Below are positions 24,601-35,599 of a stretch of DNA of 64,000 nucleotides, piece by piece. The notes below the pieces were generated by a model. It worked only from the letters and a program-made list of their open reading frames with translations. It was not told the DNA's origin and made no database searches. Source of the stretch: Tubiluchus corallicola (Eukaryota; Priapulida; Priapulimorpha; Priapulimorphida; Tubiluchidae). Both the position numbers and the translations under genes were made by a program. Within the stretch, counting starts at the first letter, position 1, and each line of letters opens with the position of its first letter. Location of the stretch: the NCBI GenBank assembly GCA_030141605.1, contig JAQGDQ010000016.1:667499-731498 (forward strand), given 5' to 3'.

Positions 24601-25015
24601 TTACATTCCTGTTTTGTTAAATACGATTATTTTTGTTTTGTTAACATTTACAGTCAGTTTCCATACTTCACAATAGTTTAATAATTTGTTAAGTGCATTC
24701 TGTAAAACCGGATTCGGTTTTGGAAAATATAACAATGTCATCGGCAAATAGCAATAGGTAATATGCATTTCATTCTTTATTAAGATAGGTTCACACGCTG
24801 CATCAAAATTTTTTGGCAAATCATTTATGGAGATCGAAAGGGGCCTGGCCCGCATCCTTGCTTTAATCCTATTTTACTTTTAAAGGAATTTGTTACACCA
24901 TTGGCCACTTAACAGAGTATGATTATTTATCACATATATTACTGATGATTTTTAAGGTTTTCCCACCAATCCCTATTTTATATAGCTTCTCATACAATGC
25001 TTTTCATACAGACTA
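24601..25015 (-). pseudogene. LINE reverse-transcriptase fragment (frameshifted)
   Basis: Minus-strand segments match the RT core of a non-LTR retrotransposon in order: YEKLYKIGIGGKTLKII, then SFKSKIGLKQGC, INDLP, LLFADDIVIFSKT, and LQNALNKLL-YC-WKLTVN-NKTKI-VF-K. The catalytic FADD box is encoded at 24737-24748, but in a different frame from the following NALNKLL block. Other stops and shifts are also present. It is a dead fragment; CR1/L2/jockey-like order is likely, but the clade is uncertain. Confidence 0.82.
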
Positions 25016-26400
25016 AAAGGCTGTGAGACATCGTCAAGTGAAAAATGTCAGGTAGCTGTACTGCCATGAACATGCGCAGATAGCGCTCCGTGCTGTTTGG
25101 GTGCGTTCTCCATGCTGTAATGATGCCACGCGAAAGTGTATGATTCCCTGGATTCGATTATCTTCTTCGGAAAGTTCTCTGGACACAAGTGACTGCTCTT
25201 CCTAATATTCTCTCTACATTTAAATATGGAGACAGCCTTGCATCTTTAATGCGAAGAAAACGAAGCTTATGACTATTCTGTACTAGCACAATGCTATGTT
25301 GCTCACTACAAATATGTGTATTTATTCTCTTTTTGATTAATCTTATGTCCATTTGCTTGGCTTTTAACCCCTTGCCCTGAGTGGCCTTTACATTGTTTAT
25401 GGGATTTATATAAAAAAGTATGCCATTCCTACAACTGCAGCTGCATATCAGTGTTTAAAAAAACAGATAGCAAACAGCCTGTCTATAGAAAATATTCAAT
25501 ACAGATGCCCCTACTAAGAATTTAGCCCTTTGAGGAAACCAATTTTTTTTTCATTCTACAGCAATATTTATCAGGGTTTTTTACATTGCAGTTTCACAAT
25601 ATAACAAAGCCATCCTGTCTAGTTCAATTGTTTTGATGGCCCTGTAACCAATGTTAAAAGAATTCGTTCACTAATCCAGAAATTTTATATCTGCCTACTA
25701 GAGCCACCTATTGGATGTTTTGGCATTAAATTAGTTGCGTTTGCTTAAATTGTACATTTAGTTACATAAGTACTAACTATACTATGTACATGGCTTATGC
25801 TGATAGCAAAAAGACAGTGAATGAATAATAAGCCAACAGTTGACTTAATCTACTCAACTCATGTATAAGTATTTCTATAAATACATGTAGATTTATTAAA
25901 CTGCAGTAGTCAAAGAAGTCATACTTGCATAATTAATTAAGCTACTGATATTTGGAAATGCAGTCATTAAATTGTTACAATATTTACAGCATAAGTTTTA
26001 TATTATAGTACACGATTTGTCCACAAAATTTTGACATATGTACATATGAATTAATAAACATTAACAATAAAATGAAATTTTTCCTAATTTAAATATAGAC
26101 AGAACCCCTATATAACACCATTAAGCAATGAAGCATTCCTGTCAACTAAGAATAAATTTAAGTAAAGTAAAGTCACTGCTAATCACTCATGTAACATTCC
26201 AACTAAGTTCCTATTTTATTTTGACTGTTATTTATAAATGATGTTAATACAATATTAGTAACATTGCTCTGTTATGAGGAAGACGAAGCTGTTAAACATT
26301 GCTGTAGGAAAATTACCATTAATTAAACATTAAACTTCATTAAATTTTGATGTTCAGTAATAAACACTTGGCAAGTTTTAGTAAATTTTTTTTCTATTTA
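25016..26400. other. No supported gene
   Basis: AT-rich DNA between the LINE fragment and the 3' end of XPA. A 64-aa minus ORF at 25158-25352 may be a further LINE piece but shows no motif. Confidence 0.4.
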
Positions 26401-26409
26401 TAGAACTGT

Positions 26410-26415
26410 TTTATT
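26410..26415 (-). other. Candidate XPA poly(A) signal
   Basis: AATAAA on the minus strand about 250 bases past the XPA stop. Confidence 0.4.
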
Positions 26416-26663
26416 TTTCAAGCAGTTTTAGAGTTTATCATTCTACATATTAATTACAAAACATAAATTAGCAATTGCAAATGGTAAGACGACCACAGTT
26501 AAACACTGAAAACTACTATACAACTTAGTAGTTATATCACACAATGTATACAAATCTAGTACAAATAAAAACAAACTTTACACTTTGGAGAAGGTTACTA
26601 TTTCCTTTCACCTTATCAAAAAGAAAGCAATATTTTCAAAACTCGGTCCCTAGAACTCATCTG

Positions 26664-29600
26664 CTACATTTTTTCATAGGAAACTGTGTGTCCACAGGTT
26701 TTGCACGTTTTACTAAATGTGTCCTCATCAGAATTGTAGCTCTCAGCACCGTATTCATGACAGTGTGGACCTGTATCCTTTTTATATAGACTGCTTCTAA
26801 CCTGCATTCTCAATTCTAAAACACAGATAACAGTAATTTTGTTATGTTTTTTGTTAAGACTGATAACAACATGCAAAAAATGTTTGATTCATCAACAGAT
26901 TTACAGTAAATGCCAAATTGCTACCTTTCATTTTTTTATTGAATTTTTTCTGTTTTGTCATCTGTCGATTTTCCTCTCGTCGTTCCTTTTCTTCCTCAAT
27001 TTTCTCCTCATCTCCCCAAATTTGTAATGATCTTTCTTTAACCTTACAAAACCAGAAATTAAAATAATTGAAAATGTAATTTGAATGTAATGCGCAAACT
27101 AAATATTTGGACCATTACTAACTATATCTAATTTAAATTCAGGATTATTATCAACATAAGATACATGTGAATGTAAGCAGACATCAGCTACAAGAATGAA
27201 TAACACACAAAACAATTAATCACAATCATTATTGCAACATTCAATATTAACCAACACCTAGAGTCAGTATAAATCATTATTAAAAGAATGCAGCTACATA
27301 TTAAAATCAATGCTAGTGATCATGAACTCGATCTCAGACTCTAGAGCTTCACCTGTTCACCAGTCTGACTTACACTTGGTGAATTATTATGATGGTCTAT
27401 AATCTGTATCACATAGACAAAAATTTCCATAATTATTTAAATAACAAAAAAAGTGGAAAAATCTTCCCTGAGTACTTTCATATCATTCCACGCAAATTGG
27501 GAAAAAATTTTAATTTCATTTATTTAGCTATGAACTTCATACCGTATATTGTTGACCAGTTTTAAAAATTATTTCATTTGTATAATTCACACTACAGTAA
27601 TACTGCTATAAGAGCTACAATAGCAAAAAAAAATCATTTTATAAATCCCAGTGAATAATTGGTTTCAGCAGCCTGAACAAATAAATTTAACTGTTACAAC
27701 ATCCATTAAATCTATGGTAACAGATCTATGACATCGCTAATAATTACCAAACTCACTATGTAGGGGAAATAACTGCTTAGCCAGTAGCTTTAAATTATTA
27801 TGAGGAGTTAACATCTTTTGCTTAGTTACTATAGCCACCAATGTTGTACACAGTCAGTCCAAACAACAGCTATTCTGATTGAACCAAAAACTTCTCAGAA
27901 TTAATTTAATTACTACTTTTAATGTTGCCGTTTGCACTACTAATATCCTCGTTACCTGCGACCTCAAGTAAAGCTTCATGTCACCCCAGCGTTGATTGTG
28001 AGGATTCTTTCGAACAATAAATCTTAAAGGTGGTTCCCTGGAGTCGAAATCACAATCCTTCAGTAAAAATTCTTTTTTAGCATCTGTCTTTGTAATAAGA
28101 CTGTACTTCTCATTATTTCTGAAACAATGGAAATTCAGTCATTGGTATTAAACTATATAATCAAATTCAGTAACTGCTTTCAATTTCATTTCTCGACTAA
28201 TAACGAAAATCTTCTTAAGCGTGCTACTACTTGCATGTGTGGCTTTGCTAAGAACTACTTGATACATACAAATAACCATTACTTACACATTATTCTCATC
28301 AATACACGTAATTAAGCAGTTCTAATACTTCTTGATTACAAATCATTTATTTTTAGCATTGAAAATTAATGTTCTGATCCCAAAACATCTGATTTTACTT
28401 GCCCACCATTACCATTTGACATTATAAAAGGGTAGTGTTTTTAGGACTCTCACACATTTTCTTCTGTAAATACAGTTGTAATATTGGCTTACTTTAGTAT
28501 TGTAATTTGTGTCAAGTAAATATATCTTATAAACTGCTTTTATCCTCATCAGGGGAACTGTGCATTGTTTGAGACAAGAGTGTGTCATAAGATTGACAGG
28601 TTGCACAATATAACTCAAACACCCAACGAGCAATGTAACTTTAATTGTTAACTTTGCATAGAAGTTTCTTTAAATTAAAATGAAACTAATTGAAATTTGA
28701 TACAAATTTAGCTAAATTTTCCAATTTATATATTTTCGAGCTAAACTTACATTACTAAGAAATATCAGGATAAATGCAACAAAGCTCTCTGTTTTGCCTT
28801 TTATCGGTTAATGTCTTGTACTCAAGAAACTAAGAGTGTCAAAAAGAACTCTTCGACAAGGCTAGTTCGCACTGAAAAGCAGTTCATATAAGCAAACAGG
28901 TGAGCTTATCTGAATAAGCTTCAGGCTAGAAAAGATTTTCAGTGGAAGTGATTGGGTGTTGTAAACTAAGCAGAACCAGCTCAGCTCACATACTGTGAGT
29001 GCATTTTTTAAGATAACTGACCCTGAGCAAAATTCAGTTTCAAGGTATTATAAACACAGTGATAGTGTTTTGCAGTTGACAAAAATTTGGCCTATGTAAT
29101 TGTAAGTGATAGAAAAGTTGATAAAAATTTGCCTGCACAGTTCTAAGTGACAGAGAATTTGATAAAAGTTAGCCTATGTAATTCTGAATTTGCAACAGAC
29201 CTGCAGTCATTGCAAATCGGTTCTCCATAGTGCTGATATAAGTACGACTCTTGGAATAACTTCTCACAATCTATACAGCTTAGTGGCTCTTCACTAACAA
29301 AAGGATCTAAAAGAAATCAATTACAATCAGCATTTGAAATATCTGGCAAATGATAGTATATTAACCAATTTTGATTTTATTATTATTTTACTTTATCACT
29401 TCACAATCAGGTAATTATGGTTAATAACTATCTAACTATACTGTGCCAGCTCTAGCTCCTGCTAATTGAAGTTACACATACATATGTACGCAGCCAAAAC
29501 ACCTCTCCTATTTCAAGGTCTTATCTAAGAAACTATCCTTGATAATGAGCTAGGTGAGGGCTCTCCTATAATCATCTATATTTGGCCCACGCAGTAAATA

Positions 29601-32600
29601 TGAGTTCTCATCTTACAACTAGAGTACCAAACTGTATAAAACGTACATACCAAACTGGCTCATTTTACTAAACTTGGTTGCTTGATTGTTGCTTTCTGTG
29701 GATGGCTCGTCCAACATAAAGCCTGCACCCGTGTCAACTGGCTGTTGCAGCTCTGTTACTTGGCTGAAACATCAGACAAATCTTGATACTTTAAATACTT
29801 GAATTGCATCCAGGTTCGGTGATCTAGTGGTTCAACTTGATCTGTTTCAGTGTCTGTTACATGTGTTTACTGTCTGTGACAAACTACGTCCAAACAGCTC
29901 GGGTTTCTTACTGAACCCAACTGACACACCCAGAACAACATACACATATGGGTATTTTTAAGGAAAAAATGCAGGCCTATGCAACTTTATTTGACTCTAT
30001 ACACTTATTTTGCCGGGTTATTTAATACATACCTACTTTTAATAGGACTTTACATGTTACGTGAAATAGCTGAAAGTTTTAGTCAAATCTGATAATGGTT
30101 TTTTTAATTTAAAACACAAAACACATTTTTAACATCATCATTTTTCCATGCAGAAATGTTTCCTTGCAGTGTCCACACTAAATTACTGCTTACTGCTTTG
30201 TCATGTATTGGATCGGCAGTGCTGGACCTGTATCAACATTAATTTTATAACAAAAAGAACAGGCAAGACATGCACTTGCACTTATAAATAGCCAGATCGA
30301 GAAATTTACTTCGAAAATGTAAGTAGAAATGCCGACAGTACCCCAACAAAGTCAAATTTAACAAGCGAAACCTACAACATTAAATGTTAAAAAAGCAGTT
30401 TATAAGACCTGGTGTCAAAAAATCACGTTTATTATATGGAATTCAATAATTAGAATACGATAGACTTAACTACTTCTATAAATATGATCGCATATATTAA
30501 ATAATATATTCTGTTTAAAAAACTCTTTGACTGAAGCTGTGATCTCTAAGGTAATGTATAATGTACAGATTCAGTTAGAAATAAGCCAACTTTTTAGGCA
30601 ATTCAGAATATGCCTGCAAAAGAGTCACTAAAGAATCAGTAACAGCCGATCAATAGGTGAGACATCACTTTTAGTGTTATCATTACAGCAGTATTATTTA
30701 ACTGCAAGCTTATACTATTCCACTCTATACTTTTATTAATATTTCGTCGAATTGACAACCTTGTCGGGTGTAAAATAACGCGCTAACCCATGTAGCGCAC
30801 TTGCACTCTCCAAAACAAGTGCGGTTACTTGAGCTGTCGAAGTACCGCACTCAAACTGGGACTGAGTTTCAATATACATGAAATTACAATTAGTCTGCAG
30901 TCTAGCTTCATTCAGCAGCAAGATATAATAGCGGTGAAGTAAAACAAATCTATAATAAGTCAGACACTGAAGTCATTTTATGCATCCTGATGTTATCAGT
31001 GGTAATGATGACACCAAAATTGATGTCTCATCTCCTGATCGACTATTACTGATTCTTTAATTACTCTTTTGCAGGCATTTTATGAATTGCCTAAAAAGCT
31101 GGCTTATTTCAGCTTAAAAAGATTAATCTCAAAATCAAATTTAACATTGCACATCTGACTAGCTCAGAATTAATGATTACACTGCACTTTATCTTATCGT
31201 ATATTTCATATTAATTAATTATTTAACGTATATTGACATTTTAGATTATTATTAAATAAACAAGATCAGATGCTGCCTACGGTACTTCTCCTTAATACCA
31301 GCATCAGTTTGAGCTATATTTGCCCGAGCACCATTGTTGTTATTATTGTTATTGCTCTGTAGTTGCCTCATATAAGCAACCCCACTGCCTCATATGAGCA
31401 TAGTTAGTAATAGGTAATTAGTTTGCTATAGCACCCCTATTTCAATGGTAATCGCTTATTCTATGAATCACCTGCTTGACACAACTATTTTGTGATCGCC
31501 ATTTCCTGTGTCAAAATAGACAGGCATTCTGGGCTATGTGACGTTAAACTAGACATACGTCAGAAGTCGTTAAAATGCTTTTACCGTTCATCTAGCCCAG
31601 ATAAATAGATCGTCAGCAGTTTAATGCTTTGAACCTTCAATGTTTCGTACTTACACCAACGAATGTCATACTAGATGTAGTGCAATTGATATGTAGGAAT
31701 GTGGTACATCAGCTGTAAGATGGTGATTGGCGACAATATCTGGTGAGACCATCATAGTGGTAGAAGTTGGCTTCTGAGTTCTTAGAATCGTTACCTGAGA
31801 GGAATCCCATATGAGTCAGCCCTTAGTGAAGCTTGGAGCCTCCAGGATCAAATGTGCGGTACACTGCTGGTAGGTGACAGATACCAATTGTCACGAGCTC
31901 CTTTTTTGCTACTTCGGGGTGGAAAGGACTTGCTGGGAAGCCTGCCAACCAACCAGACGTCCGCATATTATTTCCCCCATCATGTGGCGGCATGCCAGAA
32001 CACTAGTTTTAATGAGGTAGCTATACATTATATATTTTACCTGTTTGTATGGTATTATGACCTAACTTACAAATGTTAGAATTGTCATGTCAAAATATAT
32101 TAAACTTAAGCTTAACTTTTTTGTTCTTTATGTATGAAGATGTAATCGATGCCTGATGACTAAAGGAGTAACATTGTGAGAACCCCCGTAGCTACAAGCA
32201 CTTATATTATCATACTTGGCTGGTAGTCAGATTTCGGACACTTCCTCACCCCAAGAACCGTTTAATTCAGTTCTTAGCCAAATTCTGGTACAATACTTGG
32301 GCAGCCCATGTACCGCGTGCGCTAGATGATGGTACATGGGCTAGTGTGTTACTTCAAGCCCAACAACCCTATAGGTTTATTCCACACTATACTATTATTT
32401 TTTGGGTCAACATTATCACCTTAAATTATTGTTCCGCCTATACCATTATTTGAAATGCGAGAATACATATGAATAACCATAGTTCACAAAAATCAATGTC
32501 ACAGATTTTCACAAATATTACTGTACTCTGCCAATTACAAAAATGTCTTCTAATAATGAATGATTACATAGTCATCGAATTAGTTAATAAAACAATCAAC

Positions 32601-32770
32601 AACTTTTTATTTTACCTTTTTTTGCTATTGTCTTGGTTTTTCCTATATGGATGAGTAACCAACTTTGATTTTCTTAGTTGTATAGCTTTCAATCGATTTC
32701 TTTCCATGCGCGACTTCTGAGCTTCTGTTAGCTTATGACCAGAAAGAGGCTCTGCTACTGTGTCAGCCAT
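26664..32770 (-). CDS. XPA: DNA repair protein complementing XP-A cells (XPA), six exons
   Basis: XPA is the nucleotide-excision-repair scaffold that binds damaged DNA junctions, RPA, ERCC1-XPF and TFIIH. Coding exons on the minus strand, in order: 32616-32770, 29651-29763, 29201-29306, 27956-28118, 26925-27042, 26664-26815. All introns are GT/AG and phases match, giving 268 aa (human XPA is 273). Residues 21-37 form a basic helix ([10 protein letters not shown]). T63-G-A-G-F67 matches the ERCC1-binding TGGGF. A CX2C-X17-CX2C zinc finger uses C100, C103, C121 and C124. The DNA-binding core runs to about 215, with [20 protein letters not shown] near its middle. The C-terminus HEYG...KTCKTCGH...SYEKM matches the TFIIH-binding end and stops at the same residue as in vertebrates. 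The ATG has a good context (ACAATGG); an in-frame ATG nine codons upstream is also possible. Confidence 0.96.
28119..29200 (-). other. XPA intron 3
   Basis: Intron between the exon with the zinc finger and the exon with the core DNA-binding segment. Short ORFs on both strands have no recognisable content and I see no clear element. Confidence 0.7.
30576..31112. mobile_element. Fold-back (long-TIR) element in XPA intron 1
   Basis: The left arm (about 30576-30690) reappears inverted at about 30985-31112. Shared blocks include GAAATAAGCC, CTTTTTAGGCAATTC, TGCCTGCAAAAGAGT, AAAGAATCAGTAA and GAGACATCA. The middle of about 300 bp has no transposase. Arms have diverged by scattered substitutions. 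It resembles a MITE or fold-back transposon; the outer boundaries and target duplication are not clear. Confidence 0.75.
31120..32613. other. Rest of XPA intron 1
   Basis: A 75-aa plus ORF at 31852-32079 lies in a slightly more GC-rich patch (31680-31990) that may be an old repeat. No domain is recognised. Confidence 0.4.
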
Positions 32771-33364
32771 TGTTGCTGTGTGGACCAATGTATACAAAAA
32801 ATGATAATTATACTTAAGAAATTAAATCTCAATCTTTAGACCACTTAGGCTACCTTAAAGGCTTAATGTATGATCCACCTAATTTACCCAAACCAATGTT
32901 AGTATAGTAACCGTATAACTATGAATAACGTAATAGTAATACCATATACTGGCCATATACTATATAGTATATACGCCATATACTGACAAGAAAGATTTCA
33001 AAGAGTAAGTGCTCATTATGAATTAATATTTCTGCTTTCATATTTTAAATTACCTTTCTGAATAGTAAATTTAATTAGAATAAGGCAGGAAATGCAATTT
33101 CTGCTACCGAGTACTGTTGCGTGAGTTCGTCTATTCGACGACTTACGGTATTTCTGTCTCTGTCGTATAATTCCCAATGACTCCACTAGATTCACTTCGT
33201 CAATTTACTGCTGTTTGTCACCCTTTTGAATGTTTGCATTTTGTTTTGGCATGGTAGTTATAATTAACGCAACACGGTAAAACTTTTTCGTGCTTTACAA
33301 ACGATAGACTAGTGTTACATTCAAACTGATTTTTTTGCTTTACAAACTTTCGACAGTCTGTTGC

Positions 33365-33560
33365 CCGGTGTGATTTGATTGATTTATTTGATTTGGCGTT
33401 TATTCACTATTCAGAACTTATAATTCATACTTAAAACAACTGTGTTTCATTGACGTTCGCCACGCGCCATCAGGCGCGGTTCTGGAAATAAAAGTTAGGA
33501 GGGCGATTTGGGTAATCCTCCTACTAAAGAAAAACAACAACAGATTATAATATACACGTA
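33365..33560 (-). mobile_element. Candidate LINE 3' end
   Basis: On the minus strand this reads as a short, more GC-rich segment followed by GTGAATAAACGCC and a tail of AATCAAATAAATCAATCAAA repeats. That layout matches LINE 3' ends and resembles the tail at 13440-13500. No coding part is visible. Confidence 0.4.
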
Positions 33561-33894
33561 TTCTTATAATAAAAAGCAGAATGATAGCACATGTTGATAA
33601 AAACATGATTTTACTGTTGATAAAAACATGATTTTACTGACACTAATTTTTCCACTGACGTTTCTGGCCTGGTCTGGTACAGATACCAATTTAGAGTGGT
33701 TTAGAGTGACCTCCATCTCACTATTGTGAAACCGAACCAGTGCGCACATCAAAGTAGGCATTTTCAAGGTAACTAAAATGAACATAAAAGAGAAAACTAT
33801 ATCAGAGAAAAATAAATAATTTGTTCACATAACAAATGGAATTTTTCGTTTTTTCTTGGCAAATCGGGTAATAATAATTGACATTCAAATGAAT

Positions 33895-34920
33895 GTCCCT
33901 ATGAATGTTCATCTGGGCTGAACCAGTTAGTCACTCTTCTCAGATGGAATTTCTCGACCATTTTTTTAGCCGACAAAGTGTGGAGAAGGATTGCTAACAT
34001 GATACACTAGATACATGATGTAACAAAGATTTTCAACAGCCCATTATAATACATGTAAGGATAAAACCGTGGATCAGTTTCCAATTCCAACTGCTTCCAA
34101 TTAAGACAGTTGCGTACACATGATTTTCTTGTTTCCACAAAAGATATTCGCCTTTTAGACGTTTATCTGCAACTGGAACACTTTCCATCTGGTAAAGTTG
34201 AAGAAAACTTTTTCAAGATGTCATACACTTCCTGGTCCAAATTTTAAGTTGGATTTCGCAAAGATGTAAGTTTCATTTTGGAGATAGCCAAATCGACCTT
34301 CTAGATCAGAAGCAATATTTTCAAAGTGTGGAATGTGGGCTGTCCATCGAAGAATAATCCTGAGTACTATTTGCAGGTATGTTGTCTCTCTGAGTTTTGC
34401 TACCTACAGTTCTCAGTCCTGTGATCTCAATGTTCAGTTTCTCTGCAAGAACTTTTGCATCAGAAAAAACTTTACTGAAACCTTCATCTGCACCAGATGT
34501 TAGAGCTTCCGTGCTTCAGCATGTGAATGCGCATAGGCAACGTCAGCTTTTTTGGACTGAAGCCAAATATTACCTTAACATTCTTCATGTTCAAACCCAG
34601 TTTTATAAGGTACCGAAGTATTGTCATTGCTGCAATTTCTCCAGTTTGTCATTCAGTAAAATTATCATTGAATATGTAGTCAAAACACGTGAAATCTCCT
34701 CAAAGTTTATCATCATATAGATATCGTACAATTATGAGGTGTCTCAATGATTGGAACCAGCCATTGTCTATTTTCTTTAACTTGTTTCATCCTTGCTGAA
34801 GATATTTGGTTAACTGCTTGTTCTTTTCGGTTATTGAGGGTTCTCAAAAAGTCACCAGCAGCACTAGGAGCCGAAGCATTATGGATACTAAGAGGTTCGA
34901 TCAACTTTGATATGCGGGGA
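33895..34920 (-). pseudogene. Degraded hAT transposase (P52rIPK/DUF4371-like)
   Basis: Three blocks appear in order on the minus strand. At about 34750-34920 is a LRTLNNRKEQ...R--QVKENRQWLVPIIE block typical of the DUF4371 region. At about 34370-34460 is EKLNIEITGLR followed by G-KTQRDNIPAN, the GRQTQR-N-PA block of this hAT group. At about 33900-34000 is SFSTLCRLKKW followed by LTGSAQMNIHRDI, the C-terminal dimerisation block. The blocks are separated by stops and frameshifts, so it is inactive. The plus-strand ORF at 34397-34720 is its antisense shadow. Confidence 0.82.
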
Positions 34921-35224
34921 AATGTGACTTAAAGTATGCACCACATAAGAGTGTAAAAAGTTGAATGTACACGTGCAGGCATGAAAGTGTGTGTATTAGA
35001 GAGAAACAGAGAAAAATATTGCATGTAGTTTTATCATTGTGCATTGTGTGTAATTAATCTTTTATTTTTGAATTTCTAGTTGCACTTATAGATTAACTTG
35101 TACCATGCGCATTTGCCCAGAATGGTGTATGTTTTTATTATTTTGAACTAACACTGAATGTCTGTCTTTTTATTATGATGGTCAATGTTTTAAAAAGGCA
35201 AAATAAATAATAATCTTATTTACT

Positions 35225-35592
35225 ACTATTATCAGTAAACGAACTCGAATCGAATTGTTGACTTTCGAACTTGGTCAAACAGAATTATCTTTAAGATTTC
35301 AAATCCGAATCGAACTCAGCTTTAAAAGTCTTAATATAATTTTTCAATCATTAATAAAAAGCAGGCTTGCAACGAATATCCGTATTGCTTGATTTTGTTC
35401 TACAGTAAAAACATTAATATTTATTTAAAAATTGTGCACAGAAATCACAACTAAATTCATGTTGTTTCAAATGTTTTAACGATAAAGATCATCATGTAGT
35501 TGAAGTGGTAAATTAACCGAATTCATAATTTGAGGTTCGAATCGAATTCGAATTAAAAGCTCATTCGAACTCAAATGTTCGATGCTCACCTC
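35225..35592 (-). mobile_element. Non-autonomous hAT-like element, second copy
   Basis: An inverted-orientation relative of 48246-48677. Shared blocks include TTGACTTT, TAAGATTTC, the string TTGCTTGATTTTGTTCTACAGT, AAAACATTAATA, and GAAGTGGT-AATTA. It ends CGATGCTCACCTCA, matching the GGTGAGCA terminal repeat. The other terminus is eroded, so no reliable target duplication can be read. Confidence 0.7.
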
Positions 35593-35599
35593 ACCCATC

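Noticed and set aside
29810-29960. Possible fourth SINE (GGTGATCTAGTGGTTCAAC)
   Set aside because: Resembles a box A region, but no box B or family 3' part follows.
34397-34720. 107-aa plus ORF
   Set aside because: Antisense to the hAT transposase pseudogene, whose minus-strand blocks are the real signal.
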